Positions 23,726-31,557 of a stretch of DNA of 64,000 nt are shown in pieces. Source of the stretch: GCA-002793235 sp965267355 (GTDB lineage: Bacteria > Bacteroidota > Bacteroidia > Flavobacteriales_E > Vicingaceae); the NCBI GenBank assembly GCA_965267355.1, contig OZ253956.1, forward strand, positions 744,001 through 808,000, in the 5' to 3' direction. The translations under genes were made by a program, and so were the position numbers. How positions within the stretch are numbered: position 1 is the stretch's first letter; every line of letters begins with the position of its first letter. A model generated the notes under the pieces. That model did not search any database and was not told where the DNA came from. It was given only the letters and a program-made list of their open reading frames with translations.

Positions 23726-26158
23726 TTAAAATTCTGCTCCTCCGTAATTATCTTTCCCATTCATCTCTTTGTATTTGTTACAGTCTAATTCTATACTTAG
23801 AGGTTTGTCTGGTTTCTCAAAATCTTCTTTTGATATTTTCAACGCCTTATCGGCCATTACTTTTTGCATGTAATAGCCCCATATTGGTAGGGCTGTATTT
23901 GCGCCTTGTCCCATATTAGTAGTGGCAAACCTAACAGCTCTATCTTCTGCTCCTACCCAAACACCTGTTACTAAATCTGGTGTAATACCCATAAACCAAC
24001 CATCTGAATTATTTTGCGTTGTTCCAGTTTTACCAGCTATTGTATAACGATGACCCACATAAGGTCTAGATTTTGAAACAACCCCTCTAAGTCTCATACC
24101 TGTTCCTAATGCTTTCCCCTTACACTCATTATAAACACCACTTGTTACTCCTTTCATTAAGTTCAACATCACATAAGCTGTTTCTTCATTCATCGCTTCA
24201 TTAGAGTTTGGTGTAACATCAATAATTACATTTCCATGTTTATCTTCAACTCTTGTAAACATAGTGGGTTCAATATATACGCCTTTATTGGCAAATGTTG
24301 CGTTAGCCGCTACCATTTCCATTACACTAATATCGGCTACACCTAAACATAATGACGGAACTGGCTCCAAATTAGTACTGATTCCCATCACTCTAGCTAA
24401 ATCTACAACGTGCTGAGGAGTAATTTGACGCATAGTCCAAGCTGTTATGGTATTCATAGAGTTTGCTAAGGCATATTTTAGAGATACTGGACAACCATCT
24501 TTATCCCCATCTGAATTTTTTGGTGTCCAATCTTTTAATAGACCAAACTCACCTTTATGAAATGTTACCGGTAGGTTAGGTACTTCCTGACAAGGTGATA
24601 ATTTCTTTTCTTGAATTGCTGCTGCATATACAAACGGTTTAAATGTTGAGCCCACCTGTCTTGTGCTTGTTACATGGTCATAAGCAAAGTTCTGATAATT
24701 AACGCCACCCACCCAAGCTTTAATATAGCCAGTATGAGGATCAACAGACATTAGGCCAGTATGCAAGAAAGTTTTGTAATACTTTATCGAATCCATAGGA
24801 GATAATGTGGTGTCAATTGCCCCTTGGTGTGAAAAGACTTTCATGCTAACTTTTTTATCAAAAATTACAGGAATGGAATCTTGGTCTGTAGCCCATTTTT
24901 TATACCCACAATCTTCTGCCTGGCAAACATAGTAGTTGCCTTCTTTGTCAATTACTTTTCCTCGCCTACTACAGTTTTGGCATTCTTTTCCCATCAATAT
25001 TCTATATCTAGGAGTACGCTTCATAGCTGTTTCCATAATGGCCTCAAACTGCTCTTGGTTTAAGCCTTTCCAACCCCCATCAAAAGGATAGCGTTTAGTT
25101 CTATATTTTTTTAAATGCTTATCAAACTGAGGTTGTAATGTTTTAGCAATGTATTCTTCGACAGCCCATTCGGCATACTCCTGCATTTTAGAATTAAGTG
25201 TAGTATATATCTTTAACCCGTCTTTGTATATGTTGTAAGGTTCCCCATCAGATTTAGCATAAATGTAATTTCCTTCTTCATCTTTTTGGGCTAACATCTC
25301 CTGCAACTTTAATCTCAATGTTTCTCTAAAATAAGGAGCAATCCCTTCTTTATGGTCCACTACTTTGTAATCTAAATCGAGAGGAAGCACTCGAACGGAA
25401 TCGTATTGTTCTTGTGTTAAATAACCGTATGTTTTCATTTGAGATAGTACTACTTCTCTTCTTTTTAATACTTTCTCCGGTCTTCTTAAAGGATTAAATA
25501 ACGATGGGTTTTTGGCCATTCCAACTAACATTGCAGCTTCATGTAACTCTAAATCTTTTGGTGATTTATTGAAATATACCCCTGCAGCCGATTCAATACC
25601 AACGGCATTGTTTAAGAAATCAAACTGATTGAAATACATGGCTATGATTTCATTTTTAGTGTAACGTTTTTCTAATTCTACTGCTATAATTTGTTCTTGA
25701 ATTTTTTGTTTAATCCGCTCCACAAAAGTTTGAGCTGGGTCATTAAACATCATCTTTGCCAACTGCTGAGTAATAGTACTTGCTCCACCAGCACTACCCA
25801 TATAAATAACAGCTCGCATTAACCCTCTAAAATCAATGCCTGAATGATTTTCAAAACGAGCATCCTCGGTAGCTATTAGTGCATCAACCAAATGAGGAGA
25901 TAAATCACCGTATTTTACATTAGTTCTGTTTTGCAAAAAATATTTACCTATTACTTTACCATCAGCAGTAATAATTTCAGAAGCCAGATTACTTTTTGGG
26001 TTTTCCAATTCTTCAAGTGATGGTAAAGGTTTAAAGCCTAAAGAGCCTGAATTAGCAGCCCACATAACAATTAAAAACAAAAAGACAGGTGAAACAATCA
26101 AACACCAAAAAATGATGATTTTTTTCTTGTTACTTTTTTTATTTGGCTGTTTTCCCAT
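23726..26158 (-). CDS. Class A penicillin-binding protein (PBP1A type)
   Basis: 810 aa bifunctional murein synthase. A basic cytoplasmic tail and a signal anchor (about 14-34) are followed by a GT51 transglycosylase domain (ATEDARFENHSGID; GGASTITQQLAK) and a transpeptidase domain with SxxK (STFKPF, about 505), SxN (ANSMNTITAW) and KTGTTQ (about 711). A cysteine-rich insertion between the domains (CQNCSRRGKV...CQAEDCGYKKW, about 390-425) has two CxxC-like pairs that could bind zinc. It starts one base after the gldH stop, in the conserved holB-ricT-gldH-PBP1A order. Confidence 0.95.
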   Translation of the reverse strand: MGKQPNKKSNKKKIIIFWCLIVSPVFLFLIVMWAANSGSLGFKPLPSLEELENPKSNLASEIITADGKVIGKYFLQNRTNVKYGDLSPHLVDALIATEDARFENHSGIDFRGLMRAVIYMGSAGGASTITQQLAKMMFNDPAQTFVERIKQKIQEQIIAVELEKRYTKNEIIAMYFNQFDFLNNAVGIESAAGVYFNKSPKDLELHEAAMLVGMAKNPSLFNPLRRPEKVLKRREVVLSQMKTYGYLTQEQYDSVRVLPLDLDYKVVDHKEGIAPYFRETLRLKLQEMLAQKDEEGNYIYAKSDGEPYNIYKDGLKIYTTLNSKMQEYAEWAVEEYIAKTLQPQFDKHLKKYRTKRYPFDGGWKGLNQEQFEAIMETAMKRTPRYRILMGKECQNCSRRGKVIDKEGNYYVCQAEDCGYKKWATDQDSIPVIFDKKVSMKVFSHQGAIDTTLSPMDSIKYYKTFLHTGLMSVDPHTGYIKAWVGGVNYQNFAYDHVTSTRQVGSTFKPFVYAAAIQEKKLSPCQEVPNLPVTFHKGEFGLLKDWTPKNSDGDKDGCPVSLKYALANSMNTITAWTMRQITPQHVVDLARVMGISTNLEPVPSLCLGVADISVMEMVAANATFANKGVYIEPTMFTRVEDKHGNVIIDVTPNSNEAMNEETAYVMLNLMKGVTSGVYNECKGKALGTGMRLRGVVSKSRPYVGHRYTIAGKTGTTQNNSDGWFMGITPDLVTGVWVGAEDRAVRFATTNMGQGANTALPIWGYYMQKVMADKALKISKEDFEKPDKPLSIELDCNKYKEMNGKDNYGGAEF

Positions 26159-26638
26159 CTATTTTTTTTCAGCTTTTTCTATTCTTAAACCAATATCTGA
26201 AATTCCTTCTAAACCATCTTCAACCCGCATAGCTTGCTCTAAAGTTATTACATATTTACCCGTTTGAGCGAATTTAAACCCTCCAATGTATGGTACTTTT
26301 AAATCCCATAAATCACCAATTCCTGAGCCTAACCATTTACCTCTGTTATCAGCTAATATACAATTTACCGTATCTTTTAGCACATTGCCATTGGGTCCTT
26401 TTAAGCTTACAAACAAATAAAGATTACTGTACTCATAACTGCCCTTATTTCTTACATTGATGTATAGATTATGAGCTTGCAAAGTATCTTCTGCTTCAAA
26501 CTCAAAACTAGCTAGATTTTCTTTTTGCCAAACCCCATTTTCAACAGCGATGTATTCTTCATAAACTTTATTAGAGTCGCAAGAAAACAACCCCAACATT
26601 AAACTTAATAATAAAACAATTTTATTGCTTTTTTGCAT
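26159..26638 (-). CDS. gldH: Gliding motility lipoprotein GldH
   Basis: 159 aa when started at the ATG 26636-26638, which gives a proper lipoprotein signal with Cys20 (LGLFSCDS). A longer reading of 188 aa would add 29 residues that are only the other frame of the repetitive ricT tail. The start lies inside ricT, overlapping it by 17 bases. Body motifs (WQKENLASFEFEAEDTLQAHNLYINVRN; LGSGIGDLWD) match GldH, an outer-membrane or periplasmic lipoprotein required for gliding in Flavobacterium johnsoniae and linked to T9SS function. Confidence 0.9.
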   Translation of the reverse strand: MQKSNKIVLLLSLMLGLFSCDSNKVYEEYIAVENGVWQKENLASFEFEAEDTLQAHNLYINVRNKGSYEYSNLYLFVSLKGPNGNVLKDTVNCILADNRGKWLGSGIGDLWDLKVPYIGGFKFAQTGKYVITLEQAMRVEDGLEGISDIGLRIEKAEKK

Positions 26639-27800
26639 TGTTTCTATCTCTGTTTCTATTGCGTTTATTGCCTTTATTTCGGTGTTTATTACGCTTGTTG
26701 CGTTTGTTCGATTTTTTATTATCAAACCTGGTTAAACTATCCTGTCCAACAACATTAGCATAATCGGGTTCCTTTACTACTTCTTTAAAGTCTACAAAAC
26801 CCATTAAATCAGAAGGGTATTCCTCTTTTTTGTTCATCTCCACAATTTCATTTACCCTATCTAACTTCAGTTCAATAAATTTTAAAGGTTCATCTTCGTA
26901 CGAATACCACATTAGGTTTTTGAAAATGTCCATTTTACGATAAAACGCACGCCCTTTTTTTGTTTTCAGCTTAATATTGGTATCAGGAAATTCTTTAAGC
27001 ACTTCTACATAAGTATCTAACTCGTAATTTAAACAACATTTTAATTTACCACATTGTCCTGCCAGTTTTTGTGGGTTTAAAGATAACTGCTGGTATCTTG
27101 CAGCAGAAGTAGAAACCGAACGAAAATCGGTTAGCCAAGTAGAGCAACAAAGCTCTCTTCCACAAGAACCTATACCTCCTAAACGGCTGGCTTCTTGACG
27201 AACACCAATCTGCTTCATCTCAATTCTAATCTTAAACTCTTCAGCCAATTTTTTAATTAATTCTCTAAAATCAACTCTTCCTTCGGCAGTATAATAAAAG
27301 ATTGCTTTGGTTTTATCTCCTTGATATTCTACATCGCTTATCTTCATTTCTAACCCCAACGCAATAGCTATTGTACGAGCTTTGTACATGGTATCAACTT
27401 CTAAGGCTTGAGCTTCAATCCATTTATCAATATCGGTTTTCTTAGCTAAACGATATACTTTTTTTATTTCCTCAGAATCGTAATTGATTTTACGTTTTTG
27501 CATCTGCTTTTTTACCAGCTCTCCTGTTAACGAGACTGTACCTATGTCATGGCCAGGAGAAGATTCTACAGCCACTACATCACCAACATTTAAGGTTAAA
27601 TCATCAGTATTTCGGTAATACTCTTTTCGGCTATTTTTAAACCTAATTTCTACACAATCAAACGCTTTCTGACCATGAGGGAGTTCTATATCATTCAGCC
27701 AATCAAAAACATTTAGCTTATTACAGCTACCTGTTTTGCTCTTACATCCTTTTGCAGATGTACTACACCCCCGTGCAGAACTACAACCGCTACATCCCAT
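26622..27800 (-). CDS. ricT: PSP1-domain protein RicT/YaaT family
   Basis: 392 aa. The central PSP1 domain carries the conserved cysteines GSCGRELCCSTW and QCGKLKCCLNYE. Bacillus RicT (YaaT) works with RicA and RicF as a Fe-S-containing factor for RNase Y-dependent mRNA maturation; no RicA or RicF is in this window. The N-terminus adds six cysteines in the first 26 residues (MGCSGCSSARGCS...), and the C-terminus is a repetitive basic tail rich in NKRNK units (about 360-392), whose DNA has a roughly 9-base period. Downstream gldH starts within it. Confidence 0.88.
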   Translation of the reverse strand: MGCSGCSSARGCSTSAKGCKSKTGSCNKLNVFDWLNDIELPHGQKAFDCVEIRFKNSRKEYYRNTDDLTLNVGDVVAVESSPGHDIGTVSLTGELVKKQMQKRKINYDSEEIKKVYRLAKKTDIDKWIEAQALEVDTMYKARTIAIALGLEMKISDVEYQGDKTKAIFYYTAEGRVDFRELIKKLAEEFKIRIEMKQIGVRQEASRLGGIGSCGRELCCSTWLTDFRSVSTSAARYQQLSLNPQKLAGQCGKLKCCLNYELDTYVEVLKEFPDTNIKLKTKKGRAFYRKMDIFKNLMWYSYEDEPLKFIELKLDRVNEIVEMNKKEEYPSDLMGFVDFKEVVKEPDYANVVGQDSLTRFDNKKSNKRNKRNKHRNKGNKRNRNRDRNNAKKQ

Positions 27801-27819
27801 GCTATTTTTATATTTATTG

Positions 27820-27840
27820 AGTTTCTAAAGGTTAGAAACT
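27820..27840. promoter_or_regulatory. Inverted repeat between holB and ricT
   Basis: AGTTTCTAA (27820-27828) pairs with TTAGAAACT (27832-27840) around a 3-base loop, 20 bases before the ricT ATG. It is not followed by a T-run on the reverse strand, so it is more likely a leader hairpin or operator than a terminator. Confidence 0.35.
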
Positions 27841-27918
27841 TCGAATGGTTAAAATTATTTTACTGCTAACAAATATACTATTCTAAACATGATTTTAGAG
27901 GGTAGAGCAGGTGTTTTT

Positions 27919-29070
27919 TTAAACCTGAGGAGCAGGCACTCTTAACAGCTTAGTTAGCTTAAGAGAAACATCGAGGAATAACACTTTTGGATTGGCATTT
28001 CGCTCTATATGATAAATGGCATTATTGAACAATTCAATAACATCAATACAATTTGCACCATGAACATAAGGAGCGAATTTTTTTAAAAACTCTGCCTCAG
28101 TATCAGCAATTCTATTTAGTTCAACATCACCATAATTCGACATTAAACTTTCTCTGAACACATGTAAACAATATTTTAAAAATTGTTTTTGTCTTTCTCG
28201 TCCAAAAGATGATTTAGCAACCTCATCCGTCCAAGAAATTAAAGATGGAACATCTGCTTGAAATGCTGAACGCATCCAATCTACAAACATTGCATGAAAG
28301 GACTCTTCAATTTCATTATGCTCTAAAATTCTTTTTGCTTTAATAAAATTGCCATCCGACAAATGTGCTGCATGATGAGCAACAGATTCTTCAACATTAA
28401 ATCTATCCATCAACTCTTGCTGCAATTCGTTTTCTTCAACCCTTCCAATTTTTACTAACTGAGTACGAGAAAGAATAGTAGTAATTATTTGCTCAGCATC
28501 GTGTGCCACCAAAATAAAAAGCGTTTTAGCTGGTGGTTCTTCAATAATTTTTAACAGTTTATTAGCCGATGTGTTATTAAACTTTTCAGGAAACCAAATA
28601 ATCATGGTTTTGTATTCCGACTCATAGGTTTTTAAACTCAATGTTTTCAAAATCTCTACACTTTCATCTTTCGGTATTAAAAGCTGTTTGTTTTCTGTTT
28701 CTAACTGATTTTGTAAATCAGCCAAAGTAATATAACCGCTTTTATCTAACACCAACTCTCTCCATTCATTTAAAAATTTAGAGCTAACTGGTTTTTTGGT
28801 GATAGTTTTATTGGTGGCTACTGGAAATACAAAGTGTAAATCGGGGTGAGCTAATTTTTGAAATTTAACACATGATGCACAAGTGCCACAAGAATCATCT
28901 TCTAATTTATTCTCACAAGAAATATACTGAGCATAGGCAATTGCTATTGGCAAATTGCCACTTCCTTCGTCTCCTAAAAATAGTTGAGCATGACTAATCC
29001 TACTTTTTTTTACGCTATCTATTAAGTGCTTTTTTACCTCACTATGTCCTATTACTTCTTTAAATTGCAT
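27919..29070 (-). CDS. holB: DNA polymerase III delta' subunit (clamp-loader)
   Basis: 383 aa from the ATG at 29068-29070; a TTG three codons earlier lies within the promoter box and is rejected. The N-terminal AAA+ fold has a degenerate P-loop (GDEGSGNLP, no Lys), normal for non-ATP-binding delta'. The zinc module cysteines are near 52, 61, 64 and 67 (SCGTCASC). A sensor/SRC-like motif appears as ILSRTQLVKIG. It is part of the clamp loader with DnaX and HolA. A TACTTTTG box ends 6 bases before the ATG. It heads the ricT-gldH-PBP1A block, an order I recall as conserved in Bacteroidota. Confidence 0.92.
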   Translation of the reverse strand: MQFKEVIGHSEVKKHLIDSVKKSRISHAQLFLGDEGSGNLPIAIAYAQYISCENKLEDDSCGTCASCVKFQKLAHPDLHFVFPVATNKTITKKPVSSKFLNEWRELVLDKSGYITLADLQNQLETENKQLLIPKDESVEILKTLSLKTYESEYKTMIIWFPEKFNNTSANKLLKIIEEPPAKTLFILVAHDAEQIITTILSRTQLVKIGRVEENELQQELMDRFNVEESVAHHAAHLSDGNFIKAKRILEHNEIEESFHAMFVDWMRSAFQADVPSLISWTDEVAKSSFGRERQKQFLKYCLHVFRESLMSNYGDVELNRIADTEAEFLKKFAPYVHGANCIDVIELFNNAIYHIERNANPKVLFLDVSLKLTKLLRVPAPQV

Positions 29071-29076
29071 GGTTAT

Positions 29077-29084
29077 CAAAAGTA
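29077..29084 (-). promoter_or_regulatory. -7 promoter box of holB
   Basis: TACTTTTG on the reverse strand matches the Bacteroidota TAnnTTTG consensus exactly. It ends 6 bases before the holB ATG, implying a leaderless or very short leader. No clear -33 TTG is seen. Confidence 0.55.
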
Positions 29085-29120
29085 CTTAATCTGACTATTT
29101 TTACCTTTTATTTATTCGGT

Positions 29121-29128
29121 TATTTTTG
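29121..29128 (+). promoter_or_regulatory. -7 promoter box of pgk
   Basis: TATTTTTG matches TAnnTTTG and lies 25 bases before the pgk ATG. Together with the reverse holB box it makes the 83-base gap a divergent promoter region. Confidence 0.45.
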
Positions 29129-29153
29129 GTTCTTTTGCAAAAAAATACTTCCA

Positions 29154-30344
29154 ATGCAAAACATTGATAATTACAACTTTTCAGGCAAAAAAGCATTAAT
29201 TAGAGTTGATTTTAACGTTCCTTTAAATAATAGTTTTGAAGTAACCGATAACACTAGAATTAGGGCTGCTATTCCTACCATAAAAAAGGTGTTAGAAAAT
29301 GGCGGTGCGGTTATTTTAATGTCGCATTTGGGAAGACCTAAAAATGGCCCCGAAGAAAAATTCTCATTAAAGCACATTGTTGCTGAAGTTGAAAAGTTAG
29401 TTGGGACTAAAGTTGATTTTGCTGACGATTGTGTTGGAAATAAAGCTGTTGAAAAAGCTCAAACCCTCAAATCAGGAGAAATTTTGCTATTAGAAAACTT
29501 AAGGTTTTATCCACACGAAACCAAAGGTGATAAAGGGTTTGCTGAAAGGCTATCAAAATTAGGTGATGTATATATTAATGATGCCTTTGGAACAGCCCAT
29601 CGAGCACATGCTTCTACAGCTATTATCGCCCAGTTTTTTCCTAATGATAAAATGTTTGGCTATTTAATTGAAAAAGAAATCGAAAGTGTTTCTAAAGTAA
29701 TGGAAAACAGTGAGAAACCTGTTACAGCCATTGTTGGTGGAGCCAAAGTTTCGAGTAAAATTATCATTATCGAAAACTTATTGGATAAGGTTGATAATCT
29801 GATAATTGGTGGCGGAATGGCTTACACTTTTGCAAAAGCTCAAGGTGGTAGTGTTGGTAGTTCTTTAGTTGAAGATGATTTTATTGAAACTGCAAATGAA
29901 ATCATTGAAAAAGCTAAAACCAAAGGAGTTAATCTGATCATTCCATCTGACACTGTAGCTGCTGATGCATTTAATAATGATGCCAATGCTCAAATTTGTG
30001 ACACGAACAACATTCCTGATGGATGGATGGGATTGGATGTAGCTGACAATGCAATTGCAGAAAACACCGAATGCATTTTAAATTCAAAAACCATTTTATG
30101 GAATGGCCCAATGGGAGTATTTGAAATGGAGAAATTTCAGAATGGAACCAAAGCAATAGCTGAAGCGGTAGCTGAGGCAACCCAAAACGGTGCCTTTTCA
30201 TTAATTGGTGGTGGAGATTCGGTAGCTGCTATCAACAAGTTTAATTTAGCTGATCAGGTTAGCCATGTTAGTACAGGCGGAGGTGCAATGTTAGAATATC
30301 TTGAAGGAAAAGAATTACCTGGAATTGTAGCTATTAAAGAGTAA
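29154..30344 (+). CDS. pgk: Phosphoglycerate kinase
   Basis: 396 aa monomeric glycolytic enzyme converting 1,3-bisphosphoglycerate plus ADP to 3-phosphoglycerate plus ATP. The N-terminal signature RVDFNVPLN (19-27), the substrate-binding MSHLGRPK, and the C-terminal nucleotide-binding segments (GGAKVSSKI; GPMGVFEMEKF; GGGDSVAA; STGGGAMLE) are all present. It has its own upstream TATTTTTG box. Its last 30 bases overlap the 3' end of the convergent membrane-protein gene. Confidence 0.97.
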   Translation: MQNIDNYNFSGKKALIRVDFNVPLNNSFEVTDNTRIRAAIPTIKKVLENGGAVILMSHLGRPKNGPEEKFSLKHIVAEVEKLVGTKVDFADDCVGNKAVEKAQTLKSGEILLLENLRFYPHETKGDKGFAERLSKLGDVYINDAFGTAHRAHASTAIIAQFFPNDKMFGYLIEKEIESVSKVMENSEKPVTAIVGGAKVSSKIIIIENLLDKVDNLIIGGGMAYTFAKAQGGSVGSSLVEDDFIETANEIIEKAKTKGVNLIIPSDTVAADAFNNDANAQICDTNNIPDGWMGLDVADNAIAENTECILNSKTILWNGPMGVFEMEKFQNGTKAIAEAVAEATQNGAFSLIGGGDSVAAINKFNLADQVSHVSTGGGAMLEYLEGKELPGIVAIKE

Positions 30345-31550
30345 ACTTCTTTTATTATTTCTATACTTCAACAATACAAGCACTACAAATAAAACAGAAA
30401 GAGTATTATACTCTATATACAAGTTCTGATTCATATTTAGGTCTGTAAGTTCATATAGTTTTGTGAAAATTAGCCAAGATCCTATAACAGTTGTTATAAT
30501 TATAAACAGATTAAATGGTGCTAACATTGCTAATAAATCACTTTTTTTCAATTTGATCATTTCTTTTATTAGTCTCCCCATCAAAGGCAATATCAATAAA
30601 AATGGCAAATAGAATACCCTTGATTCTTCTGCATTGACTGCTATTATTATTAAAGTTGTATTAATTACAAAAGTAAGAATCCAAGCCTTTTTCATGTAGT
30701 CAGGAATTATTTTTCTCCTATGATAAATGATGAATAAGGGTAAGAAAACCACTGAAAATAAAGACAATAGAGATTGCAATGTGTAATTTGTATCTTGAAA
30801 ATTTCGTTTATAAGTCAAAAACTTTTCTGTCAAAATATGACTTGATTCAACTATAATATCTTGATTTTGGCCATAAAACCAATAGACATAAAAAAAATAT
30901 ATAATTACTGGCAGCCCTAGGTAAATGAAAGAAAGTAATAGCTTTTTTCTTTCTTTAAGAATTGATTTGTAATCATTTAAAACAAAAAAGAATAAAGATG
31001 GAAACAATAATAAAGTAGTTTCTCTACTTATTACGGCAATTGATATCGACAGTATAAAAAAGAAGAATTTCTTTCTTTTAAGAAAGAAGAATGATACAAT
31101 CACCATGAAATATTGGATTGGCTCATCATAAGTGGCAATAGGGATAAAATAAGCGAATAAAACTGAAAAACTAAGGTAAAAAAACACGATGCTTACTATA
31201 GCTTCATTTATTGAAAGTTTATAAAGAAGTGATAAGTAAAAAAGCATCATTCCTGATAAAAGCAAAAAAGTAAAATTTACTACACAAAATGCTACTGACA
31301 ACCTTACATTAAGAGATTTAGATACTATCTTTATCAAAAAAGTTGTTAATTGTCTTTTTTTAAATTCAAGGTTTGTTGAATGATAATTAACAGCCCAATT
31401 AATAAACTCATCTTCAATTTGAAATCTATTACTTGCATCAGTGGAAGTATAATTAATCATTGTATTATTTGTTGGCAGTATATGAATACCGAAAACAAAT
31501 AGTGTTAAAGTGAAGCAAATCAGAATAGCATGCATCTTCTTTAGAATCAT
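30315..31550 (-). CDS. Polytopic membrane protein, GT-C-like (411 aa)
   Basis: About nine to ten hydrophobic helices. Charged or aromatic motifs sit in the predicted loops: DASNRFQIEDEFIN (first large loop, about 38-52), TYDEPIQYF (about 145), ISRETTLLLFP (about 175) and EESRVFYLPF (about 310). An acidic first loop followed by helices is the layout of GT-C polyprenyl-phosphate-dependent glycosyltransferases, but I recognise no named family. It is 7 bases after the YfhO-like gene and is the last of a three-gene operon with a GT2. An internal ATG (codon 6) is an alternative start. The 3' end overlaps pgk by 30 bases. Confidence 0.7.
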   Translation of the reverse strand: MILKKMHAILICFTLTLFVFGIHILPTNNTMINYTSTDASNRFQIEDEFINWAVNYHSTNLEFKKRQLTTFLIKIVSKSLNVRLSVAFCVVNFTFLLLSGMMLFYLSLLYKLSINEAIVSIVFFYLSFSVLFAYFIPIATYDEPIQYFMVIVSFFFLKRKKFFFFILSISIAVISRETTLLLFPSLFFFVLNDYKSILKERKKLLLSFIYLGLPVIIYFFYVYWFYGQNQDIIVESSHILTEKFLTYKRNFQDTNYTLQSLLSLFSVVFLPLFIIYHRRKIIPDYMKKAWILTFVINTTLIIIAVNAEESRVFYLPFLLILPLMGRLIKEMIKLKKSDLLAMLAPFNLFIIITTVIGSWLIFTKLYELTDLNMNQNLYIEYNTLSVLFVVLVLLKYRNNKRSLLFNSYNSR

Positions 31551-31557
31551 AATCAGG

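Noticed and set aside
26639..26725. Longer 188-aa form of GldH
   Set aside because: The extra 29 residues are the alternate frame of the repetitive ricT tail and would bury the lipoprotein signal; the ATG at 26638 gives a standard lipobox.
27919..29070. Defective HolB because the P-loop lacks Lys
   Set aside because: Delta' subunits do not bind ATP and commonly have this change; the zinc cysteines and fold motifs are intact.
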